From Acidobacteriota bacterium (GTDB taxonomy: Bacteria > Acidobacteriota > Terriglobia > Terriglobales > Acidobacteriaceae): a stretch of DNA of 8,815 nt. The stretch is taken from NCBI GenBank assembly GCA_021798655.1, contig JAJZFE010000334.1:1-8815 (forward strand), written 5' to 3'. Positions 1 through 5,831 of the stretch are shown piece by piece (within the stretch, counting starts at the first letter, position 1; the number at the start of each line of letters is the position of its first letter). The notes below the pieces were generated by a model, which did no database searches, was not told the DNA's origin, and saw only the letters and a program-made list of their open reading frames with translations. The position numbers and the translations under genes are program-made.

Positions 1-1
1 C

Positions 2-451
2 GGCCAGGGAGCCCGCGTCGACAACTTCGTCGCCAGCATGAACCACGCCGCCGAGAGCGCCGCGCCCGAGGCCGCCGGTATCTTCAGCGATGCCGTCAAG
101 GCCATGACCATTGACGATGCGCGCCGTCTACTCAACGGTGGCGACACATCCATCACCGACTATTTTAAAGCGAAGACCAGCGACAAGCTCGCCGCCGCCT
201 TCCGTCCCCACGTCGTAGCCGCCATGAAGACCAACGGAGTCGCCGACAAGTTCCAGGCCCTGCAGGGCTCCATGCCGAAACTGCCCTTCGGCCTCGGTGC
301 CTCCAGCGGAGGATTCGACATCAACACCTACGTCGTCAACGGCGCTCTGAACGGTCTGTTCTACATGCTGGGACAGCAGGAGAAGCAGATTCGCACCAAC
401 CCCGCCGCGCAGACCACCAGTCTGCTCAAGCAGGTCTTCGGGAAGCCCTAG
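2..451 (+). CDS. DUF4197 family protein, C-terminal part (5' end outside window)
   Basis: The reading frame is open from the first complete codon (position 2) to the TAG at 449-451, so 149 C-terminal residues are visible and the start lies upstream of the window. The protein matches my memory of the DUF4197 family: FVASMNHAAESAAPEA, then a block reading MTIDDARRLLNGGDTSITDYF, then DINTYVVNGALNGLFYMLGQQE, and a tail with IRTNPAAQTTSLLKQVFG. DUF4197 proteins are usually about 220-260 residues and often carry an N-terminal signal peptide, which would be outside this window. The family has no established function. The ATG at 38 is an internal methionine within the conserved SMNHAAE block and should not be taken as the start. 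A perfect hairpin directly follows the stop, so transcription probably ends before the AsmA-like gene. Family assignment is fairly sure from motif recall; function is unknown. Confidence 0.85.
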   Translation, partial: GQGARVDNFVASMNHAAESAAPEAAGIFSDAVKAMTIDDARRLLNGGDTSITDYFKAKTSDKLAAAFRPHVVAAMKTNGVADKFQALQGSMPKLPFGLGASSGGFDINTYVVNGALNGLFYMLGQQEKQIRTNPAAQTTSLLKQVFGKP

Positions 452-462
452 CACCGTTAGCC

Positions 463-493
463 GATCGATTCGCGGACGTTCCGCGAATCGGTC
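463..493 (+). terminator. Hairpin after the DUF4197 gene, likely terminator without U-tract
   Basis: The arms CGATTCGCGGA (466-476) and TCCGCGAATCG (480-490) pair perfectly over 11 bp around a 3-nt loop. The stem extends three more pairs (463-465 with 491-493) if one G-U pair is allowed. It begins 11 nt after the DUF4197 stop codon. The bases after it are not a T-run, so a classical intrinsic terminator is not fully satisfied. It may be a U-less terminator or an mRNA 3'-end stabiliser. Confidence 0.6.
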
Positions 494-557
494 ACCTATC
501 CGTCCTCTGCTATCTGAACTGTATGGCGTCGTTCGCACAGGGCAATCCACTCCGCGC

Positions 558-563
558 TACAAT
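558..563 (+). promoter_or_regulatory. Possible -10 box for the AsmA-like gene
   Basis: TACAAT matches the sigma-70 -10 consensus at five of six positions and lies 34 nt before the ATG at 598. This would give an mRNA leader of roughly 28 nt. No good -35 hexamer is visible at 16-18 bp spacing, so this is a weak call. Confidence 0.3.
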
Positions 564-597
564 TCCAGCCAGTCGCATCTTGAGATAGGGGATCTTC

Positions 598-2142
598 ATG
601 AAATCGCGCCCGGTAAAAATCCTCCTTGCGGTCGTTGCCCTGGTCATCGTTGTTCTTGGGCTGCTTCCATTCCTCGTCAACGCCGACACCTTCCGCCCCA
701 TGCTGCAGGACCAGCTATCCAGTGCCCTTGGCCGCAGGGTGACCCTGAGCCATCTCAGCTTTTCTCTGCTCTCCGGCAGCATCGTCGCCAACGACATCTC
801 CATTGCCGACGATCCCGCCTTCAGCACCTCGCCCTTCCTCGCAGCCAGGTCCCTGCACATCGGCGTTGAAGTAGGGCCGTTCCTCTTCCACCGCCAGGTG
901 CGCATCACCAACCTCGCCATCGCCTCCCCAGCCATCCAGCTCATCCAGGATCAGCACGGCGTCTGGAACTTCTCCAGCATCGGCGGCGCAGCAGCAGCTC
1001 CGGAAACCCAGCAGCAGAGCACCATGCCGAACCTGACCATCGCTGACCTCAAGATCACCGACGGCAGCGCCACCGTCTCCACCATTCCGGCGACCGGCAA
1101 ACCTTTCGTCTACTCCAAGTTGAACCTCAGCGTCCAGCAATTCTCTTTTGCCAGGTCCTTCCCCTTCCAGCTCTCCGCCAGCCTGCCCGGCGATGGCACC
1201 CTCACCCTCAGCGGAGCCGCCGGTCCGCTGGCGCAGAAGAACGCCGCCGACACGCCCTTCCACGCCACCCTGCAGCTCAAGCATCTTGACCCCGTCGCCG
1301 CCGGCATCATCGAGCCCAGCAAAGGCATCTCCATGATTGCCGACATCGATGCCCAACTCACCTCTGACGGCAACGCCCTCACCAGCTCCGGCAAGGTACA
1401 GGCCGCCCAGCTCAAGCTCGCCCCATCCGGCTCTCCCGCTCCCCATCCGGTCAACATCGACTACAACGTCTCCGACAACCTCGACGCACGCACCGGCCAG
1501 GTCTCCGACCTCGCGATCCACACCGGCGCGGTCGCTGTGCATATCGCCGGCAATTACCAGCTCACCCCCCAGGCAGTCCTGCTCGATCTCCACCTCGCCG
1601 CTCCCAATCTCCCCCTCGATCAACTTGAGGAGTTGCTGCCCGTGGTCGGCATTCACCTCCCCAGCGGCTCGTCCCTCCACGGCGGCACACTCACCGCCAC
1701 CCTCGCCATCACCGGCCCGGCAACCGCTCCCACCATCGCCGGCCCCGTCGAGATCGACAACACCCAACTCGCCGGCTTCGACCTCGGCTCGAAGATCGGA
1801 GGTCTCAATCCCTTCGGCGGCGGCAACGGCGGCACCGCCATCCAGACCCTGCGCACCGTTGTGACGTCCACCCCGCAGTCGAATCAGTTCAGCAACATCT
1901 TCGCTTCGGTTCCCAGCATTGGCACGGCCAGCGGCAACGGCACCGTATTCCCCTCAGGAGCCCTCAACTTCAACCTCGTCGCCAAGCTCAGCACCACGTC
2001 TGGTGTGGGCGGCCTGGCCAATCAGGCAGCAAACTCCGTCGGCGGCTTCCTGGGCGGCTTCCTGCACAAGACGGTGAACGCCGGCGTCCCTCTCACCATC
2101 ACCGGAACCTCCAGCAACCCCTCCATTCACGTCAAACTCTGA
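598..2142 (+). CDS. AsmA family protein, inner-membrane anchored
   Basis: This 514-residue protein begins with a short basic stretch (MKSRPVK) and one hydrophobic segment (about residues 8-27), which fits a single N-terminal membrane anchor with the rest in the periplasm. The next part is typical of AsmA N-terminal domains: NADTFRPMLQDQLSSALGRR, then VTLSHLSFSLLSGSIVANDISI, the DDPAF motif at 71-75, a HIGVEVGPFLFHRQV strand region, and a VWNFSSIG motif near 122-129. The remainder is repeated beta-strand-like sequence rich in S, T, A, P and G, ending in a VPLTITGTSSNPSIHVKL block typical of AsmA C-terminal regions. The E. coli AsmA relative is 617 residues, so this one is somewhat short but appears complete. 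AsmA-like proteins belong to the bridge-like/VPS13-related group linked to lipid transport and outer-membrane homeostasis; the exact role here is unknown. AGGGGA at 587-592, 5 nt before the ATG, supports the start. The gene is probably monocistronic, with hairpins on both sides. Confidence 0.85.
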   Translation: MKSRPVKILLAVVALVIVVLGLLPFLVNADTFRPMLQDQLSSALGRRVTLSHLSFSLLSGSIVANDISIADDPAFSTSPFLAARSLHIGVEVGPFLFHRQVRITNLAIASPAIQLIQDQHGVWNFSSIGGAAAAPETQQQSTMPNLTIADLKITDGSATVSTIPATGKPFVYSKLNLSVQQFSFARSFPFQLSASLPGDGTLTLSGAAGPLAQKNAADTPFHATLQLKHLDPVAAGIIEPSKGISMIADIDAQLTSDGNALTSSGKVQAAQLKLAPSGSPAPHPVNIDYNVSDNLDARTGQVSDLAIHTGAVAVHIAGNYQLTPQAVLLDLHLAAPNLPLDQLEELLPVVGIHLPSGSSLHGGTLTATLAITGPATAPTIAGPVEIDNTQLAGFDLGSKIGGLNPFGGGNGGTAIQTLRTVVTSTPQSNQFSNIFASVPSIGTASGNGTVFPSGALNFNLVAKLSTTSGVGGLANQAANSVGGFLGGFLHKTVNAGVPLTITGTSSNPSIHVKL

Positions 2143-2167
2143 GTCCCATAGCCGCCTGCTCAGCCTT

Positions 2168-2203
2168 ATGCGACCGTCATGCCCTATGCAGTGACGGTCG
2201 CAT
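2168..2203 (+). terminator. Rho-independent-like terminator after the AsmA-like gene
   Basis: ATGCGACCGTCA (2168-2179) and TGACGGTCGCAT (2192-2203) form a perfect 12-bp stem. Inside the 12-nt loop TGC and GCA can pair further. The stem is followed by CAGTTTCTT, a modest T-rich tail. It begins 25 nt after the stop codon of the AsmA-like gene, the expected position for its terminator. Confidence 0.7.
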
Positions 2204-2316
2204 CAGTTTCTTGCCGCGAACGCGGCAGCAGGATCGAGCCATCATGGGATCACCCCATCGCGACACCGAACCTGACCAATTCGAGGCCAGGGCTAACCCC
2301 TCGGCGGATCATCTCA

Positions 2317-2332
2317 GGGAAAGCCATTTCCC
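2317..2332. promoter_or_regulatory. GGGAAA-N4-TTTCCC dyad, candidate activator site
   Basis: A perfect 6-bp inverted repeat with a 4-nt centre (GCCA). Its centre is about 117 bp upstream of the transcription start predicted from the -24/-12 element. Sigma-54 activators (bacterial enhancer-binding proteins) commonly bind dyads at roughly -80 to -150. The match in position is inference; a 6-bp dyad can occur by chance. Confidence 0.3.
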
Positions 2333-2379
2333 ACGCCGCTCCGCATTTTCTTGCGTATCCGCCACCCAATCCCGGCAGG

Positions 2380-2415
2380 AACGCTTTATCCCCAGCCAAA
2401 ACCACCAAAAGCGTT
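2380..2415. repeat. AACGCTTT / AAAGCGTT inverted repeat next to the -24 box
   Basis: AACGCTTT (2380-2387) and AAAGCGTT (2408-2415) are perfect reverse complements separated by 20 nt, and the right arm ends exactly where the -24 element begins. Overlapping the right arm is a second dyad, CACCAAA (2403-2409) with TTTGGTG (2414-2420), which includes part of the -24 box. These could form a protein-binding site or be incidental. Confidence 0.35.
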
Positions 2416-2430
2416 TGGTGCATCAATTGC
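2416..2430 (+). promoter_or_regulatory. Sigma-54 (RpoN) type -24/-12 promoter for the PEP-CTERM gene
   Basis: The sequence TGGTGC-ATCAA-TTGC followed by T fits the sigma-54 consensus TGGCAC-N5-TTGC(A/T). The invariant GG (2417-2418) and GC (2429-2430) have the correct spacing, with 12 bp between their first bases, and the -12 element matches fully. The two mismatches are CA to TG in the -24 box. Predicted transcription start is about 2442, giving a 40-nt leader. PEP-CTERM genes in several bacteria are known to be driven by RpoN promoters with the PrsK/PrsR two-component system, so the location makes sense. Confidence 0.55.
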
Positions 2431-2468
2431 TCGCCTTATGAGATCAGGGTATCTTGTCTCTTCCCTAC

Positions 2469-2473
2469 AGGAG
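2469..2473 (+). promoter_or_regulatory. Ribosome-binding site fixing the PEP-CTERM gene start
   Basis: AGGAG sits 8 nt before the ATG at 2482. It decides between this start and the longer in-frame ATG at 2179, which has no comparable site and lies in a terminator stem. Confidence 0.8.
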
Positions 2474-2481
2474 CAGTTCTT

Positions 2482-3150
2482 ATGATCAAACATCTCCCTT
2501 CGCTCGCGATTCTGGCAGTTGCGACCGGCATCTTTGCAGCCGCACCAGCCGCCCACGCCGATTCCCTCTACGGCCCACTCAGTGTCACTGTTTGGACTGG
2601 ATCTACCGTCCCCACGGAGGCATCACTTCCAACCCCCGGAGGCACACCCACCTTCACTTTCAACTACACAGGGCCCTTGGACTTCGTAAATAACACCATG
2701 AGCGCCAACACGTTTGGCGACTTCTTTGGATCCTACTCATCCGGCATCACTGGCCTGACTTCAGCGCAATTAACCACCCTCCTTGGCACCACGATGAGCA
2801 CCAGCGGCTATGGGATTACCAGCTACCTGTCATTCGTCGGCACCTACACGGGCGGCGGAGCTGTTAGCATCTCTCACGATGACGGTACCAGCTTGTATAC
2901 CGGTACCGGCTATATGAACAATGTAATCAGCAGCCCGAATCCCACCTCAGAGATCACTACCACCGGCACCCTGCCGATGGGAACCAACACCCCGTTTGAC
3001 CTGATCTACGTCGAGGCGAACGGCGCTCCGGCCGACCTGGTCGTCACCGGGCTGTCCCCGGTACCTGAACCCGGCACCATCGGTCTCCTGGCTCTCGGCA
3101 TGATCGGCCTCGGCGCCCTCATGTATCGCGGCTCGGCGTTCAACTCCTAG
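2482..3150 (+). CDS. PEP-CTERM sorting domain protein, secreted
   Basis: This 222-residue exported protein has a Sec signal peptide (MIKHLPSLAILAVATGIFAA, cleavage likely after the AHA at residues 24-26) and ends in a PEP-CTERM sorting signal. The signal starts VPEPGT at 194-199, followed by a hydrophobic helix (about 200-215) and a very short basic tail with one Arg (216). PEP-CTERM proteins are processed by an exosortase in the inner membrane and end up in the envelope or extracellular matrix. The mature region is rich in G, S and T. It contains HDDGTSLYTG (132-141) and FDLIYVEANGAPADLVV (172-188), which resemble the DDG and YxExxGxAxLxL core strands of PA14-like beta domains; that resemblance is tentative. 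The start at 2482 is chosen because AGGAG (2469-2473) lies 8 nt upstream and the signal peptide begins there. Regulation by sigma-54 is suggested by the promoter at 2416-2430. Ligand and function are unknown. Confidence 0.85.
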   Translation: MIKHLPSLAILAVATGIFAAAPAAHADSLYGPLSVTVWTGSTVPTEASLPTPGGTPTFTFNYTGPLDFVNNTMSANTFGDFFGSYSSGITGLTSAQLTTLLGTTMSTSGYGITSYLSFVGTYTGGGAVSISHDDGTSLYTGTGYMNNVISSPNPTSEITTTGTLPMGTNTPFDLIYVEANGAPADLVVTGLSPVPEPGTIGLLALGMIGLGALMYRGSAFNS

Positions 3151-3242
3151 CCAACCCAACCCCCGTTCCGCCAGCAACGAACACCTGCAATCGTTACGGG
3201 CAAATGCGCTACGGTGAAAATAACCCGGCCTGACGGCCAGCA

Positions 3243-3279
3243 AACGAGCGGCGAATCCAACCCGGATTCGCCGCTCGTT
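3243..3279. terminator. 16-bp perfect hairpin between convergent PEP-CTERM genes
   Basis: AACGAGCGGCGAATCC (3243-3258) pairs perfectly with GGATTCGCCGCTCGTT (3264-3279) around a 5-nt loop. The stem is symmetric and its arms begin with AA and end with TT, so it could stop transcription from both sides: from the PEP-CTERM gene ending at 3150 and from the minus-strand remnant ending at 3389. No long T-run follows in either direction. The rest of the interval 3151-3388 shows nothing else that I can support. Confidence 0.7.
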
Positions 3280-3388
3280 CGTGAGTTAGCCCCTGCCGTC
3301 CGATTCTCCCGCGGGTTCTCGTGGCCTGTCCTCTTCGTATGTCCTTCGTTGCATCGACTAGGCCGGATGGCCCCGTCGGCCGGGAGCC

Positions 3389-3757
3389 TCAGGCGATGAA
3401 TCTCCGCCGGATCACGCCGGCCGCGCCCAGAATTCCGCTTCCGAGCAGAAACAGCGAGCTCGGCTCGGGCGTCGGAGCGACGGTCGTCATGCTGTCAATC
3501 AGGACGTTGTCGTTAGTAGAAGGCACCTCGCTCAGCGCTGTGACCGAGAGGTAATTGTCCCCTGTCGGCTTGCTGAGCGTCCCAGTGGTAAACGGGTTGG
3601 CGACCGGATTGTTGTATTGGGTGCAGCTCGATCCCAACACGCCCTGTGTTGCAGAAAAGCATACTTCGCTTGTATTTAGCCAACAATCTTCGCGGTTATC
3701 GACAGCCTCAGGGCTCAGCCAGGCGACGCCCGCCCTTCCATGTGCAACTCTTTGCAT
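3389..3757 (-). pseudogene. Truncated PEP-CTERM protein gene (C-terminal remnant)
   Basis: Read on the minus strand, this frame ends in a canonical PEP-CTERM signal: VAPTPEPSSLFLLGSG, a hydrophobic helix, then the basic tail IRRRFIA. Before it is a stretch with the character of an exported protein (NTSEVCFSATQGVLGSSC, two Cys, then an NNPVANPFTTGTL region). No signal peptide exists. The frame is open only back to a TGA at 3806-3808, and the residues upstream of about codon 28 look like random high-GC translation. From the first ATG (3757) it is 122 residues; a TTG at 3763 is also possible. No ribosome-binding site is evident near either start. A PEP-CTERM protein without a Sec signal cannot reach exosortase, so I judge this the 3' remnant of a gene that lost its 5' end. 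The alternative, that a frameshift hides a signal peptide in another frame, was checked in the 125 nt before htpG and nothing suitable was seen. Confidence 0.6.
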
Positions 3758-3863
3758 AGGCAACGGGCCCGGGGCTACTCTCCCCCGAACCTCGCCTTCC
3801 CTCCATCACCTCGCGTCCGGCCCAGCGTTCTGCACTACTTCTTCCAGCCCTCACGGTCACATG

Positions 3864-3873
3864 TCCGGCCGGA
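3864..3873. promoter_or_regulatory. TCCGGCCGGA palindrome in the htpG promoter
   Basis: This perfect 10-bp palindrome lies 3 bp upstream of the htpG -10 box, in the spacer where RNA polymerase would bind, so it could serve as an operator. GC-rich palindromes are frequent in such genomes, so support is limited to its position. No CIRCE-type GCACTC-N9-GAGTGC element is visible near htpG. Confidence 0.3.
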
Positions 3874-3876
3874 TTT

Positions 3877-3882
3877 TATAAT
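3877..3882 (+). promoter_or_regulatory. Perfect TATAAT -10 box directly before htpG
   Basis: TATAAT matches the -10 consensus at all six positions and ends 6 nt before the htpG ATG at 3889. Transcription would begin 6-8 nt after the box, at or next to the A of the start codon, so the mRNA would be leaderless. The best -35 candidate at 17-bp spacing is CGGTCA (3854-3859), only 3 of 6 matches. No Shine-Dalgarno sequence is present before the ATG, which agrees with a leaderless message. Confidence 0.5.
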
Positions 3883-3888
3883 GGACCC

Positions 3889-5760
3889 ATGTCCAAGCGT
3901 GAATTCCAGACCGAAGTCAATCAGCTCCTGCAACTTATCGTTCATTCTCTCTACTCGCATCCCGAAATCTTCCTCCGCGAGCTCATCTCCAACGCCTCCG
4001 ACGCGCTCGACAAGCTCCGCCACCTCACCCTCACCGACGACGCCTACAAGTCCCTCCCCTTCAATCCCCGCATCGACCTCGAGCTCGACGAAGCAAACAG
4101 CACCCTCACCATCGCCGACACCGGCATCGGCATGAACGAAGAGGATCTGATCTCGCATCTCGGCACCATCGCCCGCTCGGGCACCAAAAACTTCCTCGCG
4201 CAGCTCTCCGGCGACGCCAAAAAGGATTCCAACCTCATCGGCCAGTTCGGCGTCGGCTTTTACAGCGCCTTCATGGTCGCCGACCGCATCGAAGTCGTCT
4301 CCCGCAAGGCCGGCGAAGACCAGGCCTGGCGCTGGATCAGCGACGGCAAGACCGGCTTTGAGATCGAGCCGGCCGAGCGCTCCGTCGCCGGCACCACCAT
4401 CCTTCTGCACTTCAACGAGGAGGGCAAGCAATACGCCAACAGTTGGCGTCTCATGGAAGTCGTCAAGAAGTACTCCAACCACATCGCCTTCCCCATCTTC
4501 CTCACCTACGACAAGAGCCAGTGGAACGAGGCCGAGAAGAAGTCCGACAAGGTCCGCACCACCGAGCAGGTCAACGCCGCCAGCGCCCTCTGGCGCCGCC
4601 CCAAATCCGAGCTCACCGACGACGACTACAAGGAGCTCTACAAGTCCATCTCCGGCGACTCCCAGGACCCGCTCTTCTGGTTCCACACCCGCGCCGAAGG
4701 CAACCTCGACTACACCACCCTCTTCTACATCCCCGCCAAGGCCCCACTCGATCTCTATCAGGCCGAGTACAAGGTCGGCGTCAAGCTCTACGTCAAGCGC
4801 GTCTTCATCATGGACGACGCCAAAGAGCTTCTGCCGCCGTATCTCCGCTTCGTGCGCGGCATCATCGATAGCGAAGACCTCCCGCTCAACGTCAGCCGCG
4901 AGATCCTGCAACAGAATCGCGTCCTCACCAGCATCCGCACCGCCAGCGTCAAGAAGATCCTCTCCGAGCTCAAGAACATCGCCGAGAACCAGCCTGAAAA
5001 ATATCTGGAGTTCATCGCCGAGTACAACCGTCCGCTCAAAGAGGGCCTCTACAGCGACTACGCGAACCGTGAACTGCTCCTCGATCTCATCCGCTTCAAG
5101 AGCACCAAGGTTGAAGGTCTCACCAGCCTCGCCGACGTCAAAACCCGCATGAAGGCTGGCCAGAAGAGCCTCTACTACATCACCGGCGGCTCCGAGTCCC
5201 TCCTCCGCACCTCGCCTCTGCTCGAGATCTACAAGAAGAAAGACATCGAAGTCCTCATCCTCGACGACGAGGTCGATGAGATCGTCTTCTCTGGCGTCGA
5301 CAAGTACGCGGACATCGACCTCAAGGCCATCAACAAGGCCTCGACCAGCGACGACCTCAAGGACGAAACCGCCGCCGAAGCCGACAGCGCCGAAGCTCTC
5401 AAGCCTCTGCTCGAAAAACTTAAGGCCACACTCGGCGATCGCGTCAAGGATGTGCGCGCCTCCGTCCGCCTCGCCGACAGCCCCTCCTGCATCGTCACCG
5501 ACGAAGAAGAACCCTCGCCGCAGCTTCTGCAAATGCTCCGCGCCATGGGCCAGAAGGACATCCCCACGCCCAAGCCAACCCTCGAGATCAACCCCGATCA
5601 CGAGATCGTCAAAAAACTTCTGGGCCGCTCCGATGACTCCGTAACCCAGGATGCCGCATGGCTGCTCTTCGATCAGGCCCTGCTCATGGAAGGCGTTCCG
5701 CTGCCTGACCCCGCCGCCTTCGTGCAGCGCCTCAACCGCGTGCTAACACACTCGATTTAA
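3889..5760 (+). CDS. htpG: Molecular chaperone HtpG (bacterial Hsp90)
   Basis: This 623-residue protein is a full-length bacterial Hsp90 (E. coli HtpG is 624), an ATP-dependent cytosolic dimeric chaperone that remodels client proteins with the DnaK system. The N-terminal GHKL ATPase domain (about 1-215) shows FLRELISNASDALDKL at 28-43, with the catalytic Glu (E31) and Mg-coordinating Asn (N35). It also has DTGIGM at 77-82 with the adenine-contacting Asp (D77), the lid with GTIARSGTKNF (92-102), GQFGVGF (118-124) and GTT (168-170). The middle domain carries PAKAPLDLY (282-290) and LNVSREILQQNR (333-344), whose Arg (R337) corresponds to the conserved ATP-contacting arginine. The C-terminal dimerisation region ends with DQALLMEGVPLPDPAAFVQRL. 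All key residues are present. The start aligns with other HtpG proteins; no Shine-Dalgarno is seen and a perfect -10 box lies just upstream, so translation is probably leaderless. The gene appears monocistronic, closed by a hairpin. Confidence 0.97.
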   Translation: MSKREFQTEVNQLLQLIVHSLYSHPEIFLRELISNASDALDKLRHLTLTDDAYKSLPFNPRIDLELDEANSTLTIADTGIGMNEEDLISHLGTIARSGTKNFLAQLSGDAKKDSNLIGQFGVGFYSAFMVADRIEVVSRKAGEDQAWRWISDGKTGFEIEPAERSVAGTTILLHFNEEGKQYANSWRLMEVVKKYSNHIAFPIFLTYDKSQWNEAEKKSDKVRTTEQVNAASALWRRPKSELTDDDYKELYKSISGDSQDPLFWFHTRAEGNLDYTTLFYIPAKAPLDLYQAEYKVGVKLYVKRVFIMDDAKELLPPYLRFVRGIIDSEDLPLNVSREILQQNRVLTSIRTASVKKILSELKNIAENQPEKYLEFIAEYNRPLKEGLYSDYANRELLLDLIRFKSTKVEGLTSLADVKTRMKAGQKSLYYITGGSESLLRTSPLLEIYKKKDIEVLILDDEVDEIVFSGVDKYADIDLKAINKASTSDDLKDETAAEADSAEALKPLLEKLKATLGDRVKDVRASVRLADSPSCIVTDEEEPSPQLLQMLRAMGQKDIPTPKPTLEINPDHEIVKKLLGRSDDSVTQDAAWLLFDQALLMEGVPLPDPAAFVQRLNRVLTHSI

Positions 5761-5764
5761 ACTC

Positions 5765-5796
5765 TGCGGCGGCTGCGAATCCTCGCAGCCGCCGCA
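5765..5796. terminator. 14-bp perfect hairpin between htpG and the convergent cluster
   Basis: TGCGGCGGCTGCGA (5765-5778) pairs perfectly with TCGCAGCCGCCGCA (5783-5796) around the 4-nt loop ATCC. It begins 4 nt after the htpG stop and lies 35 nt beyond the stop of the minus-strand barrel gene, so it can serve both. In the minus direction it is followed by GAGTTTAAA, a short T-run; in the plus direction there is no T-run. Confidence 0.75.
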
Positions 5797-5831
5797 CAAG
5801 CAAAGTATCAACATTATCGTTCGCCGCACGC

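Larger units (their letters stand above)
2143..2481. other. 339-bp intergenic regulatory region
   Basis: No gene is visible here. It holds, in order, the terminator hairpin of the AsmA-like gene (2168-2203), a compact TGCCGCG-AA-CGCGGCA inverted repeat (2212-2227), a GGGAAA/TTTCCC dyad (2317-2332), an AACGCTTT/AAAGCGTT inverted repeat (2380-2415), a sigma-54-type promoter (2416-2430) and the ribosome-binding site of the PEP-CTERM gene. A reading frame does run through it from an ATG at 2179 into the PEP-CTERM gene. I reject that extension because it would start inside the terminator stem and put about 100 residues ahead of a perfectly good signal peptide. Confidence 0.7.

Noticed and set aside
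715..1767. A 350-codon minus-strand frame opposite the AsmA-like gene
   Set aside because: Low-complexity G/E/D/A-rich translation typical of antisense frames; the plus-strand protein has a membrane anchor, an RBS and AsmA motifs.
2212..2227. TGCCGCG-AA-CGCGGCA inverted repeat just after the AsmA terminator
   Set aside because: A short GC-rich dyad with a 2-nt centre, easily due to chance in this composition; no gene end or start is tied to it beyond the neighbouring terminator.
2179..2481. N-terminal extension of the PEP-CTERM gene to an upstream ATG
   Set aside because: It would begin inside a terminator stem, read through the sigma-54 promoter, and place about 100 unrelated residues before a clear signal peptide that has its own AGGAG.
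3361..3381. GGCCG/CGGCC hairpin near the end of the PEP-CTERM remnant
   Set aside because: Only 5 bp of stem with an 11-nt loop and no T-run; too weak to call a terminator.
3835..5601. A 588-codon open frame on the minus strand opposite htpG
   Set aside because: It is an antisense shadow of high-GC htpG codons: composition is abnormal (dominated by D, E, G, L, V), no known motifs appear, and htpG on the other strand is unambiguous.
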